The notes under the pieces are model-generated. The model worked only from the letters and a program-made list of their open reading frames with translations, searched no databases and was not told the origin of the DNA. DNA of 32,379 bases from an uncultured Gammaproteobacteria bacterium (lineage in GTDB: Bacteria; Pseudomonadota; Gammaproteobacteria; Pseudomonadales; Ketobacteraceae). Location of the stretch: contig CAJXXT010000041.1 in the NCBI GenBank assembly GCA_913063495.1, forward strand, positions 1 through 32,379, given 5' to 3'. The position numbers were made by a program, and so were the translations under genes. Below, one piece after another: positions 1 through 9,363 of this stretch (its first letter is position 1; every line of letters begins with the position of its first letter).

Positions 1-72
1 GATAGACATAAAAAGCGATTGAGCCATCACCATATCGCCAACCCAGGATGGCCCAACAACTAATATCTTCAC
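1..72 (-). CDS. waaF: LPS heptosyltransferase II, N-terminal fragment (cut by window edge)
   Basis: Only the first 24 codons lie in the window. On the minus strand they start at a GTG (70-72) and read VKILVVGPSWVGDMVMAQSL, then FMSI. This is the typical N-terminus of the GT9 ADP-heptose:LPS heptosyltransferases, which add the second heptose to the inner core of lipopolysaccharide at the cytoplasmic face of the inner membrane. The PSWVGDMVMAQSL stretch is characteristic of WaaF rather than WaaC. An AAGG lies about 10 bases before the GTG. The gene follows ilvE on the same strand with about 50 bp between them, matching the glnE-ilvE-waaF order of Pseudomonas-like genomes. The rest of the protein cannot be judged. 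Confidence 0.85.
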   Translation of the reverse strand, partial: MKILVVGPSWVGDMVMAQSLFMSI

Positions 73-122
73 TGTAAAACTGCCTTATCTAAACACAAAT
101 CAAAGCAAACGGCCGAAACCAG

Positions 123-1043
123 TTACACATAGTTAATCCAGTCGGCATTAAACTCACGACGACCATAAACCACATCAAAATAGAAGGATTGAATCTGCTC
201 AGTGATAGGGCCACGTTTGCCTTCACCAATCAGACGACCATCAAGTTCACGAATCGGCAAGACTTCCGCTGCGGTTCCCGTGAAAAAAGCCTCATCCGCA
301 ATATATACTTCATCACGCGTAATTCGCTTCTCTTTCACTTCATAACCCAATTCAGCGGCAATTGAAAATACCGTTGCTCGGGTAATACCATCTAAGCAAG
401 AAGCAAGTTCAGGTGTATAAATCACACCATCACGAACTAGAAAGAAGTTCTCACCACTACCTTCAGCCACATAACCTTCTGGGTCTAACAATAACGCTTC
501 ATCTGCCCCGCCTGTTAACGCCTCATTAAGCGCCAACATGGAGTTGATGTAGTGACCATTCGCCTTGGCTTTACACATGCTGATGTTCACATGGTGTCGC
601 GTATAAGACGAGGTTCTTACTTTAATACCTTGCTCTAACGCCTCTGGAGACATATAGGAAGGCCATTCCCATGCAGCAACAATAACATGCGTTTGCAAGT
701 TCTCGGCACGTAGCCCCATACCTTCATCACCATAAAACACCATCGGGCGTAAATAGGCATGACGAAGGTTGTTCTCACGTACAGCCGCTAGTTGCGCAGC
801 GTTGATCTCTTCCTTACTGAAAGGCATCTTCATATTCATAATATGAGCAGAACGGAACAAACGATTCGTGTGCTCTTGCAATCGAAATATAGCAGGACCT
901 TTATCGGTCTCGTAGGCGCGAACACCTTCAAATACGCCCATTCCGTAGTGCAATGTATGTGTCAACACGTGTACCTTCGCATCTCGCCAAGGTATCATTT
1001 CTCCATCAAACCAAATCAGACCGTCACGGTCGCCCATAGACAT
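123..1043 (-). CDS. ilvE: Branched-chain amino acid aminotransferase
   Basis: This is a 306-residue class IV (fold type IV) PLP aminotransferase, the usual IlvE length. It catalyses the reversible last step of valine, leucine and isoleucine synthesis using glutamate as amino donor, in the cytoplasm. Lys160 in the CKAKANGHY stretch is the expected PLP lysine. Other family marks are HYGMGVFEG (32-40), EGSGENFF (194-201), DGITRATV (218-225) and GTAAEVLPI (256-264). The start is supported by AGGAG seven bases before the ATG; a second Met at residue 3 lacks its own site. glnE lies upstream on the same strand with a gap of about 100 bp and waaF follows, so the three may be cotranscribed. Nothing looks damaged. 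Confidence 0.96.
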   Translation of the reverse strand: MSMGDRDGLIWFDGEMIPWRDAKVHVLTHTLHYGMGVFEGVRAYETDKGPAIFRLQEHTNRLFRSAHIMNMKMPFSKEEINAAQLAAVRENNLRHAYLRPMVFYGDEGMGLRAENLQTHVIVAAWEWPSYMSPEALEQGIKVRTSSYTRHHVNISMCKAKANGHYINSMLALNEALTGGADEALLLDPEGYVAEGSGENFFLVRDGVIYTPELASCLDGITRATVFSIAAELGYEVKEKRITRDEVYIADEAFFTGTAAEVLPIRELDGRLIGEGKRGPITEQIQSFYFDVVYGRREFNADWINYV

Positions 1044-1145
1044 GAGGCTGCTCCTATTCGTAAATGTAAAAAGGGGGACTATAGCACAATTTTATGGGCA
1101 CTGGTTATCCCCCTAACACCTACTTATATGGTCAATCCTTCATCT

Positions 1146-4100
1146 CTAACTAGCTTCTGGCAATAACTTAGCCCAAAGTGCTCTGACCGCCATACGGTAG
1201 GTGATAAATTCGTTGCCTGGCACTGTATTTTTCTGGTTCTGCAACGCCTTTCTGTGCGTTGCATGGCGATAAATAAGATAAGCCTCTTCCAGCATCAACA
1301 CGTCATTTGAATCCATAAGATCTAACGTTTCCAAGGTATCCAGAATACGCACATTATCCGTCCAGCGTAACAATTCTGGGTACTCTGCCCCCCAATGCAA
1401 TACACAATATTGCACCAGAAACTCAATATCCACGATGCCGCCAGAATCTTGTTTTAAATCAAAACGTTGGCTTTTTTGCGTCATTTCCTCAGTGACCTGC
1501 ACTGAGCTATTACCTGCTAGGTGATCGCGCATTTTTGTGCGCATTTCTAACACATCAGTGGCTAACTGAGTATTCCCAGCAGCTTTTTTCAAAATATTCA
1601 CTCGCTCTTGCTCAAAATGTTCAGCCAATACCGGGCAACCTGCAACCACACGCGCTCTAACTAACGCTTGATGCTCCCAGGTCCAGGCTTTCTCATCCTG
1701 ATATCGCACAAACGCATTCAAGGATGACACCAATAGCCCTGAATTACCCGATGGCCGTAAGCGCATATCCGTCTCATACAACATACCAGAAGCCGTTCTT
1801 GTGGAGACAATATGGATAATACGCTGACCAAGGCGTGCATAAAAAACACTATTATCGACACAACGCTCACCATCCGTCGAATAATTAGCCGGGGCGTCAT
1901 GAATAAACACCAAATCCAAATCTGAGCCATAACTCAGCTCAATTCCTCCCGCCTTACCGTACCCCACAATAATAAAATCAGGGTCACACAACGTCCCGTC
2001 AGCTCGCTGTGGCGTTCCGTACTTATCCACCATTTGCTTCCACGCAATGGTTAACACCTGCTGCATTAACGTTTCAGCAATCCATGTTAAGTAATCACTC
2101 ACTTTCATTGTAGGTAACGTACCTGTTATATCTGAGGCGGCAACACGTAACAAATGCGCATGCTTAAACTGACGTAAACACTCCATCTCCCTTTCTGCAT
2201 CATCCTCGGGAATACGCAACATTTGTTGGCGTAAATCATCCTTTAATTCTTCAAGCGTTGGAGGAGAATATAATGTATTAGGGTTGATCAGTTCATCCAG
2301 TAAAATCGGGTAACGCTGAATAATATCCGCCGCCCAAGCACTGGCACCACATAACGTCGCCAAATGTTTAAGCGCCTCCGTATTTTCCACCAATAGTGCT
2401 ATATAGGCCGACCGACGCAATATGGCTCCAACCAATACCACAATGCGCTCTAGCGCCAACAAACTACATTCTTGCTCACTACAAACCGTGATCACTAAGG
2501 GCATAAGTTTATCCAAACGCTGCCTTGGTACTTCTTGTAGTTGCTGCACGCCTTTACCAATTTTAAGGTTTTTTAATACGCTTAACGCGTCACCGGCATT
2601 CTCAAAGCCCAATGCGGTTAAAATGGCCTCATTTTCCTCAATACCCTCCTCCTCTGCGCAATTCCAAAGGGCGACAACACCATCAACCTCGGCATCCTCT
2701 TTCAATTCTTCTTCTGGGGAAATAACCTGATCAAAATGTTGCTGAACCATTTGCCGACACTCATCCAACTCAGGTTTAAATTCCTCCCAGCTCTTCTGAT
2801 GCATTCCCCAAGCAATACGTGCCTGTTGCAGTGTGTCATCTGGTAATACTTGTGTCTGGCGATCTTGTAATGCTTGGATTCGATGCTCAACTTCCCTTAA
2901 ATAAACATAGGCTTGCGAAAGCTCCTCCACTGCCTGCTCAGGCATCAACCCCATTCCTGCGGTCATCTTCAGGACGTTTAATAAACGCCGCTCTTGCAAC
3001 TGCGTATCTTGACCACCACGAATTAATTGAAATGCCTGGCCAATAAACTCTATCTCTCGAATTCCCCCAGGGCCCGTTTTAACATTCTCTGAAACACCAC
3101 GACGCAAGACCTCCCGATTAATCATTCCTTTCATCTCACGTAATGATTCAATCACACCAAAATCAATATATCGTCGATAAACAAAAGGACGTAATCGCAC
3201 CATTAGCTCTTCACCATCACCTTCACCCATGGCCCGGGCTTTGATCATCGCATAACGTTCCCACTCTCGGCCCTGCTCTTCATAGTATGCCTCCATACCA
3301 TCAAAGCTCAGCGCTAACGCTCCAGTACTACCATAAGGGCGTAACCGCATGTCCACACGAAATACAAAACCCTCCGCAGTTGTTTCATCAAGGGCTTTGA
3401 TAAGCTTTTGACCCAAGCGGGTAAAAAACTCGCGATGACTCAAACTTCGCTTTCCCCCTTGGGTCTCCCCCTCTTGAGGATAAACAAACATCAAATCAAT
3501 ATCCGATGAAAGGTTTAACTCAAACGCCCCCAGTTTCCCCATTCCCAATACCACCATTTTTATCGGTGTATCAGTACTCTCATAACAGGGTGTACCAATC
3601 ATGGGTTGAAGCCATTGATAATGTAATGCCATCGCCTCCGCAACACAGGCATCCGCAAGCTCAGTAAGATCTCGAGTCACTTCCGTTAAATTTGATAATC
3701 GGCAACTGTCACGCCAAATAATCCGCACCATATGGAACTGTCGAAACCGTCGCAGCGCTATTGAGAGCGCTTTTTCATCGTTAATATCAGCTAAAGCGGT
3801 CTGCAATAAGGTTTGAATTTCACCAGACTGGAATTGACGTGACAAAACGCCTTGCTCCCAAAGTGACAGCAGTAACTCGGGTTTTCGCGTACATTGATCC
3901 ATTGCGTAATCGCTAGCGATTGCCACAGACGAAAACTGATCATCAAAGCTTTTTGGTAGGGCGTGTAATCGAGCTGACATATCAGCCCCTGTCATCGCAC
4001 CCTGTACAGCACTTTCTATCGCACTCTCTATAGAAGCCCACGCAGTTGTAACAACACACTGCAAAGATTCAGGCATAGAAGATAATTCAAACGTTCGCAT
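1146..4100 (-). CDS. glnE: Bifunctional glutamine synthetase adenylyltransferase/deadenylyltransferase
   Basis: This 984-residue protein has the two-catalytic-domain layout of GlnE (E. coli about 946 residues). It adds AMP to, and removes it from, glutamine synthetase in response to PII protein and glutamine, so it sets nitrogen assimilation. The N-terminal nucleotidyltransferase (deadenylylase) centre is GMGKLGAFELNLSSDIDLMF at 186-205, with Asp200 and Asp202 as metal ligands. The C-terminal (adenylylase) centre is GYGKAGGIELSYGSDLDLVF at roughly 710-730. Further family signatures are RVDMRLRPYGSTG and ETDMRLRPSGNSG, one after each centre. A GGAG lies eight bases before the ATG. The gene is divergent from the HAD gene and heads the glnE-ilvE-waaF series. 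Confidence 0.97.
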   Translation of the reverse strand: MRTFELSSMPESLQCVVTTAWASIESAIESAVQGAMTGADMSARLHALPKSFDDQFSSVAIASDYAMDQCTRKPELLLSLWEQGVLSRQFQSGEIQTLLQTALADINDEKALSIALRRFRQFHMVRIIWRDSCRLSNLTEVTRDLTELADACVAEAMALHYQWLQPMIGTPCYESTDTPIKMVVLGMGKLGAFELNLSSDIDLMFVYPQEGETQGGKRSLSHREFFTRLGQKLIKALDETTAEGFVFRVDMRLRPYGSTGALALSFDGMEAYYEEQGREWERYAMIKARAMGEGDGEELMVRLRPFVYRRYIDFGVIESLREMKGMINREVLRRGVSENVKTGPGGIREIEFIGQAFQLIRGGQDTQLQERRLLNVLKMTAGMGLMPEQAVEELSQAYVYLREVEHRIQALQDRQTQVLPDDTLQQARIAWGMHQKSWEEFKPELDECRQMVQQHFDQVISPEEELKEDAEVDGVVALWNCAEEEGIEENEAILTALGFENAGDALSVLKNLKIGKGVQQLQEVPRQRLDKLMPLVITVCSEQECSLLALERIVVLVGAILRRSAYIALLVENTEALKHLATLCGASAWAADIIQRYPILLDELINPNTLYSPPTLEELKDDLRQQMLRIPEDDAEREMECLRQFKHAHLLRVAASDITGTLPTMKVSDYLTWIAETLMQQVLTIAWKQMVDKYGTPQRADGTLCDPDFIIVGYGKAGGIELSYGSDLDLVFIHDAPANYSTDGERCVDNSVFYARLGQRIIHIVSTRTASGMLYETDMRLRPSGNSGLLVSSLNAFVRYQDEKAWTWEHQALVRARVVAGCPVLAEHFEQERVNILKKAAGNTQLATDVLEMRTKMRDHLAGNSSVQVTEEMTQKSQRFDLKQDSGGIVDIEFLVQYCVLHWGAEYPELLRWTDNVRILDTLETLDLMDSNDVLMLEEAYLIYRHATHRKALQNQKNTVPGNEFITYRMAVRALWAKLLPEAS

Positions 4101-4422
4101 TCAAAAAGCTCCAATAATATAACATTTTGGACAAAACCCTCTCGGTAACCTGGCTCAATCTAAAACCTTAAACACCAAGGCTTAACACTAAACAGACATA
4201 CCCAATTTCTTAAGAATAACCTGTTTCTGCCATAAAAAAACCTGATATGGATCAGACCAAAGAACAACATCATTTGTTTACGCTACGCACCCCCGCATAA
4301 CGGATCAAAACATGTGAAACCACCATGACACCAACGAATATCAACTACACTGAATACTCTATACCTCAGAATCTACAAACCTGCCAACAAGCTCAATAAC
4401 GACCTAATCAACACGGTGCCTT
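4101..4422. other. Divergent intergenic region between glnE and the tandem HAD gene
   Basis: These 322 bp separate two divergent genes, so they should contain both promoters. I could not identify a convincing -35/-10 pair for either gene. A 24-codon open frame starts at the ATG at 4324, but it has no visible Shine-Dalgarno site and no recognisable product. I see no hairpin, repeat or RNA gene here. Confidence 0.5.
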
Positions 4423-6105
4423 ATGAAGAACAAAACCATGCTACCCGCCCCCAAAGTATTATTGTTTGATTGGCACGGTACCTTGGTTGACACACTAGAT
4501 GCGATGTTTGAAGCCATGGAGGAAATGTTACCCTTATTAGAAGATCTGGATCTTGTAAAACAGCTACTTCCTGAAAAACAATGCAGAACACAGGATGATG
4601 TAAAGTTAGTACGTTACATCCGAATATTCAGACGTTTACATCCCAAAATACTTGCTGAACGTAGGATATCGCGCACCGATATTTTTAACGCTATTTTTGG
4701 AACAAACACGACAGCAAAAACAATTGCCCATAAAGCCTACAACGAATGTTATCGAAACTATTTTGGCAAAGTCCACCCCTTTCAGGAAGGTGTTGGAGAG
4801 TATCTCAATACGATAAAGCAGCTTGGATTAAAAGTGGGTATTGCCACTAATCGTAGCCGTGAATTTCTCGATCATGAATTACAGATTGTTGATGATGGAG
4901 AATGGATTAACTATTTTGACACCAGCGCATGTGCAGATGACGTTAGCGATTACAAACCAGACCCCGAAGTAATTAACGCTGCACTTGCTGCTATCAATCG
5001 TATGCCAAATGAAAAAACATGGTACATAGGGGACAGTTATCTCGACATGGTCACCGCACACAATGCAGGAGTGACCGCCATTTTTTACAACGGAGCTTGC
5101 TGGAACAATCAGTACATTGAGCAACTGTTCGAACACGACAAAGGTAACGCCCCCGACGCAGTTATTAATAGTTTTGATGAACTAATGGATCTTTTAGAAA
5201 ATGTACAAACAAGTGGCAGCACTATCTTTTCTAAAAACATTTCAGATATTCGTCCGCAACAATTTCCTGCACCCAAACATCCACCTCATCGAATCGAACC
5301 TGACTGGCACCCCTCAGTCGCGGAAATCACACCACCCAAAGCCATCCTTTTTGACTGGCATGCGACTTTAGTCGACACACTTGATGCCATGTACCATGCA
5401 GTAGACGACATGCTTCCTGAAATGCGCGACAAAGGTTTACTCGATCGAATGGTTGACCCGTCAGAAAGTAAATCTCCAGAAGATGCACGCCTCGTGGAAT
5501 ACGTTCAAAGTTACAGTCAACTTCACCCCAAAGTAAAAACTGATCGAAAGATTTCTCGAACCGATATTTTTGAAGTGCTTTTTGGTGATGATCAAGATGC
5601 CAAACAAATAGCACACAAAATATTTAATGTTCATTACAGAAATCACTACGGTACTGTTTTACCTTTTGAACCTCAGGTACGAAATTTATTGGTTGGGTTA
5701 CGAGCATTACCCGTTAAAGTCGGCGTCATCACCAATAGAGATAGGGAGTTTTTAGAACATGAAATAGCGGCGGTAGAAGGTACTGGCTGGGCAGATCTAT
5801 TTGATACCGATATATGTGGTGATGATACCGAACGTCGCAAACCACACCCAGACCAACTCTACAAAGCAGCAGAGGAGTTAGGCTTAACGGTAGGGCCCGA
5901 TATATGGTATGTAGGTGATAGCACCACCGATACCATTGCCGCAAAACGCGCAGGTATGACCAATGTATTTTTTAACGGTGCACAATGGGATTTACCGTGG
6001 TTAGATAGAATTTTTCCAGGCACTGAAAAACATCCCCATAAACCTGACGTTGTTGTTAATGATTTTTCTGAATTTTGGGCATTAGTATTAGCGTGTTTGG
6101 AGTAA
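4423..6105 (+). CDS. Tandem-duplicated HAD-like hydrolase with two DWH motif-I sites
   Basis: This 560-residue protein is an internal duplication of one HAD-superfamily domain, at roughly residues 8-262 and 303-558, joined by a Pro/His-rich linker. By eye the halves share around 45 % identity. Each keeps motif I as FDWH(G/A)TLVDT (nucleophile Asp16 and Asp311), a TNR motif II (ATNRSREF, ITNRDREF), a motif III lysine (YKPDPE, RKPHPD) and motif IV (YIGDSYLDM, YVGDSTTDT). In both, the second motif-I aspartate, normally the general acid/base of HAD phosphatases, is histidine (His18, His313). Phosphonoacetaldehyde hydrolases also vary this position (DxA). The substrate is unknown. The insert between motifs I and II (about 110 residues, with HPK and ISRTDIF conserved in both copies) acts as cap. 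No strong Shine-Dalgarno is seen. The gene stands alone, convergent with the next one. Confidence 0.85.
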   Translation: MKNKTMLPAPKVLLFDWHGTLVDTLDAMFEAMEEMLPLLEDLDLVKQLLPEKQCRTQDDVKLVRYIRIFRRLHPKILAERRISRTDIFNAIFGTNTTAKTIAHKAYNECYRNYFGKVHPFQEGVGEYLNTIKQLGLKVGIATNRSREFLDHELQIVDDGEWINYFDTSACADDVSDYKPDPEVINAALAAINRMPNEKTWYIGDSYLDMVTAHNAGVTAIFYNGACWNNQYIEQLFEHDKGNAPDAVINSFDELMDLLENVQTSGSTIFSKNISDIRPQQFPAPKHPPHRIEPDWHPSVAEITPPKAILFDWHATLVDTLDAMYHAVDDMLPEMRDKGLLDRMVDPSESKSPEDARLVEYVQSYSQLHPKVKTDRKISRTDIFEVLFGDDQDAKQIAHKIFNVHYRNHYGTVLPFEPQVRNLLVGLRALPVKVGVITNRDREFLEHEIAAVEGTGWADLFDTDICGDDTERRKPHPDQLYKAAEELGLTVGPDIWYVGDSTTDTIAAKRAGMTNVFFNGAQWDLPWLDRIFPGTEKHPHKPDVVVNDFSEFWALVLACLE

Positions 6106-6134
6106 TATTACCACATTCAAAATATCGCTTATTC

Positions 6135-7397
6135 TCAAAGATCAATGAGATTAATCAAAAACAATACACCTTTCCCCTCTTCACTTTTACAATCAATACT
6201 ACCCTTTAAATCTTGAGTCACTTTGTTGTAAATAATATTCAATCCCAAACCCATATTCAACACCGCGCCGCTCATCGACCCGAATGGTTCAAATAGCCGT
6301 TGTTTATCCAAAATGGAAAAGCCCACACCATCATCACTATAACGAATATTCAAATCCCCCCCTTGCTTCTCGACATAGATATTTATTATTCCTTTTTTTT
6401 GTTCCTTGAATCCATGAATAATTGAATTACTAATCAAATTGGTAAATATTTCATTAAATACGGAAGGATAACTGTCTATTTTAACATCTTTATCACAAGA
6501 CAAATTGATTTTGTAAAAATCCACATCCAACTCATTATTAAAAGGGGCGATGACATTTTCTAATAACATCCTCACACCAAATTCCACCGTTCCCATCCCA
6601 TAATTATTCGTTGAAATTAATTTTATACGAGAAATTATATCAATTGATTTTTTTAGATTACTATCAACCAAAACAAGACTTTCCAATATTCCCTCAATGT
6701 CTTTCGACAAAGATTCATCCTCACATTTATCAATTTTTTTCAACAATCTATTAGTAACCGAAAGGCCATACGACGCAGCAGTTACAGATATACCAATAGG
6801 TGTATTAATCACATGCGCCAAACCAGAAATGACATTTGTTTGTGCAGCAATTTTTTGCGAATCTAACAATTGAGATTTTGTTGCTTTTAATTCTTCAACA
6901 GTATTTTCTAATTTTATAAATTGAACTATTTGCCTGAGATCCATCTCTATAAGTTGGCAAAATTGCTGCAGCATCGCTGCATAAGCTTTTGAGTAATAGT
7001 TTTGCTTACAGTCTAATATGCAAATCGTTCCAAAGACATATCCATCCGGCCATCGTAAAGGTGATCCTAAATAGGAAATCATATTCAACTTAACATCTGG
7101 ATTATTATTCCAATCAGGATCTTTCAGCGCATTAGGAACAAGCAATTGTTCCTTAGTATCCATGACAGTTTCACAATAAAGTCCTGTATTTAAACTCGCT
7201 TTCTCGCCTTTCTCATAAGGATTTCCATCAGAGTGACTACTTAGAAAAACTTCGATATCTTTTTGATCAACTCGCATGATTAATGCAGCAGGAACATCAC
7301 ATACCTCTGCCAATACATTAATACTCTGTTGCCATTTCTGACAAATCTCCTGCGCAACCCTAAAATCATCCCCCCTATGAATTTCCAATTTTGTCAC
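6135..7397 (-). CDS. GAF-domain sensor histidine kinase, orphan
   Basis: This 420-residue cytoplasmic protein has no membrane segment. A GAF domain covers about 15-160 (GLYCETVM, ISYLGSPLRWPDG, FGTICILD), and a short helical linker runs about 160-188. The phosphoacceptor helix contains AHVINTPIG with His195. The HATPase domain has an N box (IFTNLISNSIIHG, 317-329), G1 (DDGVGF, 355-360), an F-box-like LFEPFG (368-373) and G2 (MGLGLNII, 382-389). The acidic residue that normally follows the phosphorylated His is Val196 here. The GTG start is firmly placed by GGGAGG six bases upstream. No response regulator is adjacent, so it is probably an orphan kinase; its signal is unknown. The gene is clearly more A+T-rich than its neighbours, which may mean recent acquisition. 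Confidence 0.88.
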   Translation of the reverse strand: MTKLEIHRGDDFRVAQEICQKWQQSINVLAEVCDVPAALIMRVDQKDIEVFLSSHSDGNPYEKGEKASLNTGLYCETVMDTKEQLLVPNALKDPDWNNNPDVKLNMISYLGSPLRWPDGYVFGTICILDCKQNYYSKAYAAMLQQFCQLIEMDLRQIVQFIKLENTVEELKATKSQLLDSQKIAAQTNVISGLAHVINTPIGISVTAASYGLSVTNRLLKKIDKCEDESLSKDIEGILESLVLVDSNLKKSIDIISRIKLISTNNYGMGTVEFGVRMLLENVIAPFNNELDVDFYKINLSCDKDVKIDSYPSVFNEIFTNLISNSIIHGFKEQKKGIINIYVEKQGGDLNIRYSDDGVGFSILDKQRLFEPFGSMSGAVLNMGLGLNIIYNKVTQDLKGSIDCKSEEGKGVLFLINLIDL

Positions 7398-7582
7398 GCT
7401 ATACCTCCCATATCGAATTCAATAACACATGATAAAACGAACCACGATATCAATGAAAAATTTGAGACACTTCTCGAAAGTATAGAAGATGTACATATAG
7501 AGTAAAGCGTTAAGCGGCGTAGTATGATACCAACATTACAAGAAATACCATCTGACGCTGCATTTCTCCAATTAACATCAAC

Positions 7583-9361
7583 TTAGCAACGTATAGATTT
7601 TGCGGTCAACTCAACAACCCCTCCCTCTTCTGGCAACTCACACAAAACTGGCTTGCCACCAGCCCAAAGATAAAAATCAACATCAGAACGTTCTTCACGC
7701 ACCGGCTGCTTAAATGAAAACTCGGCTACTATGGGCACCCCCTGCTCATTCACTTTTTTAACAACCACCGCCATCACACTTAATCCAATCGTATCCTCTA
7801 CATCAAACCCCTGATTCGGATCACGTAACAAACCTTCATTATGAGCATCATACAAACCCTGCTCCGCAGAGATCTCGATTGTATGCTCATCCACAACACG
7901 TAGTGTGATTTCTTTTCTTCCAGAAACTAAAGGCAACGTATGTTTAGCAACCGGTAAACCTTCAAACAAACGAATGCCATTAACATAACCTGCCACACTG
8001 GACATCGGTGGGTTAATAATAACCGCTGTATTATGTTTATTACTTTCTGTAATAGGTAAGTTGCGAGCCCCTTTGTTTAAGGCATCATCCATGCCCAAAC
8101 GAATTGACGCTGCCTCTAACGGTAACAGCAACGGGGATATAACAAATTGACAAAATATCAACAACAAAACAATAGGTAACATTAACCATTGTTTATTACC
8201 AGCAACCCAAGCACTTCGCCATTTCGCTAACAACAATCCTAGCAACCCTGCCGCACCCAAACTGACACACATGAGCAACCGACTGTGTGGAATTGTTGCA
8301 CACACAGGTAATACACATAATATCAGTCCAGCCAACCAGAAACGTGCACGCCTATCGCTAACAATAAGAGGCACAATACTAACGGCCAGCACCACCAACA
8401 ATATCATCTGTACCATAAACTTTGGTTGTGATGGTAATGCCGATAATAATTCAGGCGGCATTGCAAAAAACTGTGCCGCTAACAAGCTAACAGAACGTTC
8501 TCCAAACACCTGTAAAAACAAAACAACATCATGACCGGGGTCTATATAGTGACCTGAATTCTTCGCACCGTACTCCATTGCTGCACGTACCACCAACCAC
8601 AGCACACCCAGAACGGCATAAGGTACAATAGCGATCATTCTTCGTATAAAGGTGTCTTTATCTAGGAACAGTGCATAAGAGAAAAGATACAACCCTGCAC
8701 TTACTGCCAACTCCCCACTAAGCAATCCTGCGCTAAAAAATACCAAACCAAAGATCAAACTTAATAACCCACCCTCTTCACGCCAGCGGTGATGAGCTCT
8801 TAATGTTAATACCACAAACAGTGTCGCCAATACTGCATTACGATTTGCTAACCAAGCGGCAGGCAATCCATGGGTATAACTTAGCGCAAAAATCCAAAAC
8901 GCCCAAAAGGTTGCTGACAATCCCAGCGACTCCTCACTTTGCTTATTGCCCTGAATGTCATCAAAAAGCTTGGCCGTAAAAAACAATAATAACGCGAAAT
9001 ACAACAATCCATGTACATGCATTAACCATGGCCATTGTGATAGAAATAAATAATCAATACCGTGGGTAATTTCAGAAACCGGCCGCCAAAATGCGTACTG
9101 GACCGTATCCAGCGTCCACCATGGCACCATACCTAAATCCATCAACTGATGCGTTCGTTCGGCCTTCCCATCCAAAAAACTAAACAATCCAAAAATACCG
9201 GCTTTATCTGAGGTAGCAGGTAACAATGTTTGCTGAGTCACTAAACTCCAATGAAAATAATCATCTAGCTGCAAACCAATCCACAAGGCGGGACTTACCA
9301 AACACAGAGCGATACCCATCGCCCACCACTGGTATGGTTTAGTTTCTCTCAAAAGCGACAT
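7583..9361 (-). CDS. Multi-pass membrane protein, GT-C-type glycosyltransferase-like
   Basis: This 592-residue protein has about ten to eleven hydrophobic segments in its first 415 residues, followed by a soluble C-terminal part of about 175 residues that is probably periplasmic. After the first membrane segment it carries LDDYFHW (Asp33, Asp34). Further on comes FWRPVSEITHGIDYLF (91-106), leading into a membrane helix. An acidic pair in the first outer loop and an RP(V/L)S...DY element are typical of lipid-phosphosugar-dependent GT-C enzymes such as the PMT/TMTC-like families. The match is from memory of the pattern, not a search. The ATG lies two bases after the stop codon of the acyltransferase gene, and an AAGG of that gene's 3' end serves as ribosome binding site, so the two are almost certainly one operon. 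It probably acts on an envelope polysaccharide or glycoprotein; the substrate is unknown. Confidence 0.6.
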   Translation of the reverse strand: MSLLRETKPYQWWAMGIALCLVSPALWIGLQLDDYFHWSLVTQQTLLPATSDKAGIFGLFSFLDGKAERTHQLMDLGMVPWWTLDTVQYAFWRPVSEITHGIDYLFLSQWPWLMHVHGLLYFALLLFFTAKLFDDIQGNKQSEESLGLSATFWAFWIFALSYTHGLPAAWLANRNAVLATLFVVLTLRAHHRWREEGGLLSLIFGLVFFSAGLLSGELAVSAGLYLFSYALFLDKDTFIRRMIAIVPYAVLGVLWLVVRAAMEYGAKNSGHYIDPGHDVVLFLQVFGERSVSLLAAQFFAMPPELLSALPSQPKFMVQMILLVVLAVSIVPLIVSDRRARFWLAGLILCVLPVCATIPHSRLLMCVSLGAAGLLGLLLAKWRSAWVAGNKQWLMLPIVLLLIFCQFVISPLLLPLEAASIRLGMDDALNKGARNLPITESNKHNTAVIINPPMSSVAGYVNGIRLFEGLPVAKHTLPLVSGRKEITLRVVDEHTIEISAEQGLYDAHNEGLLRDPNQGFDVEDTIGLSVMAVVVKKVNEQGVPIVAEFSFKQPVREERSDVDFYLWAGGKPVLCELPEEGGVVELTAKSIRC

Positions 9362-9363
9362 CT

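Noticed and set aside
792..1166. 124-codon open frame on the plus strand
   Set aside because: It lies antisense to ilvE, has no ribosome binding site and no recognisable sequence; it is a shadow of the real gene.
4324..4398. 24-codon open frame upstream of the tandem HAD gene
   Set aside because: No Shine-Dalgarno and no composition or motif suggesting a leader peptide; not enough support.
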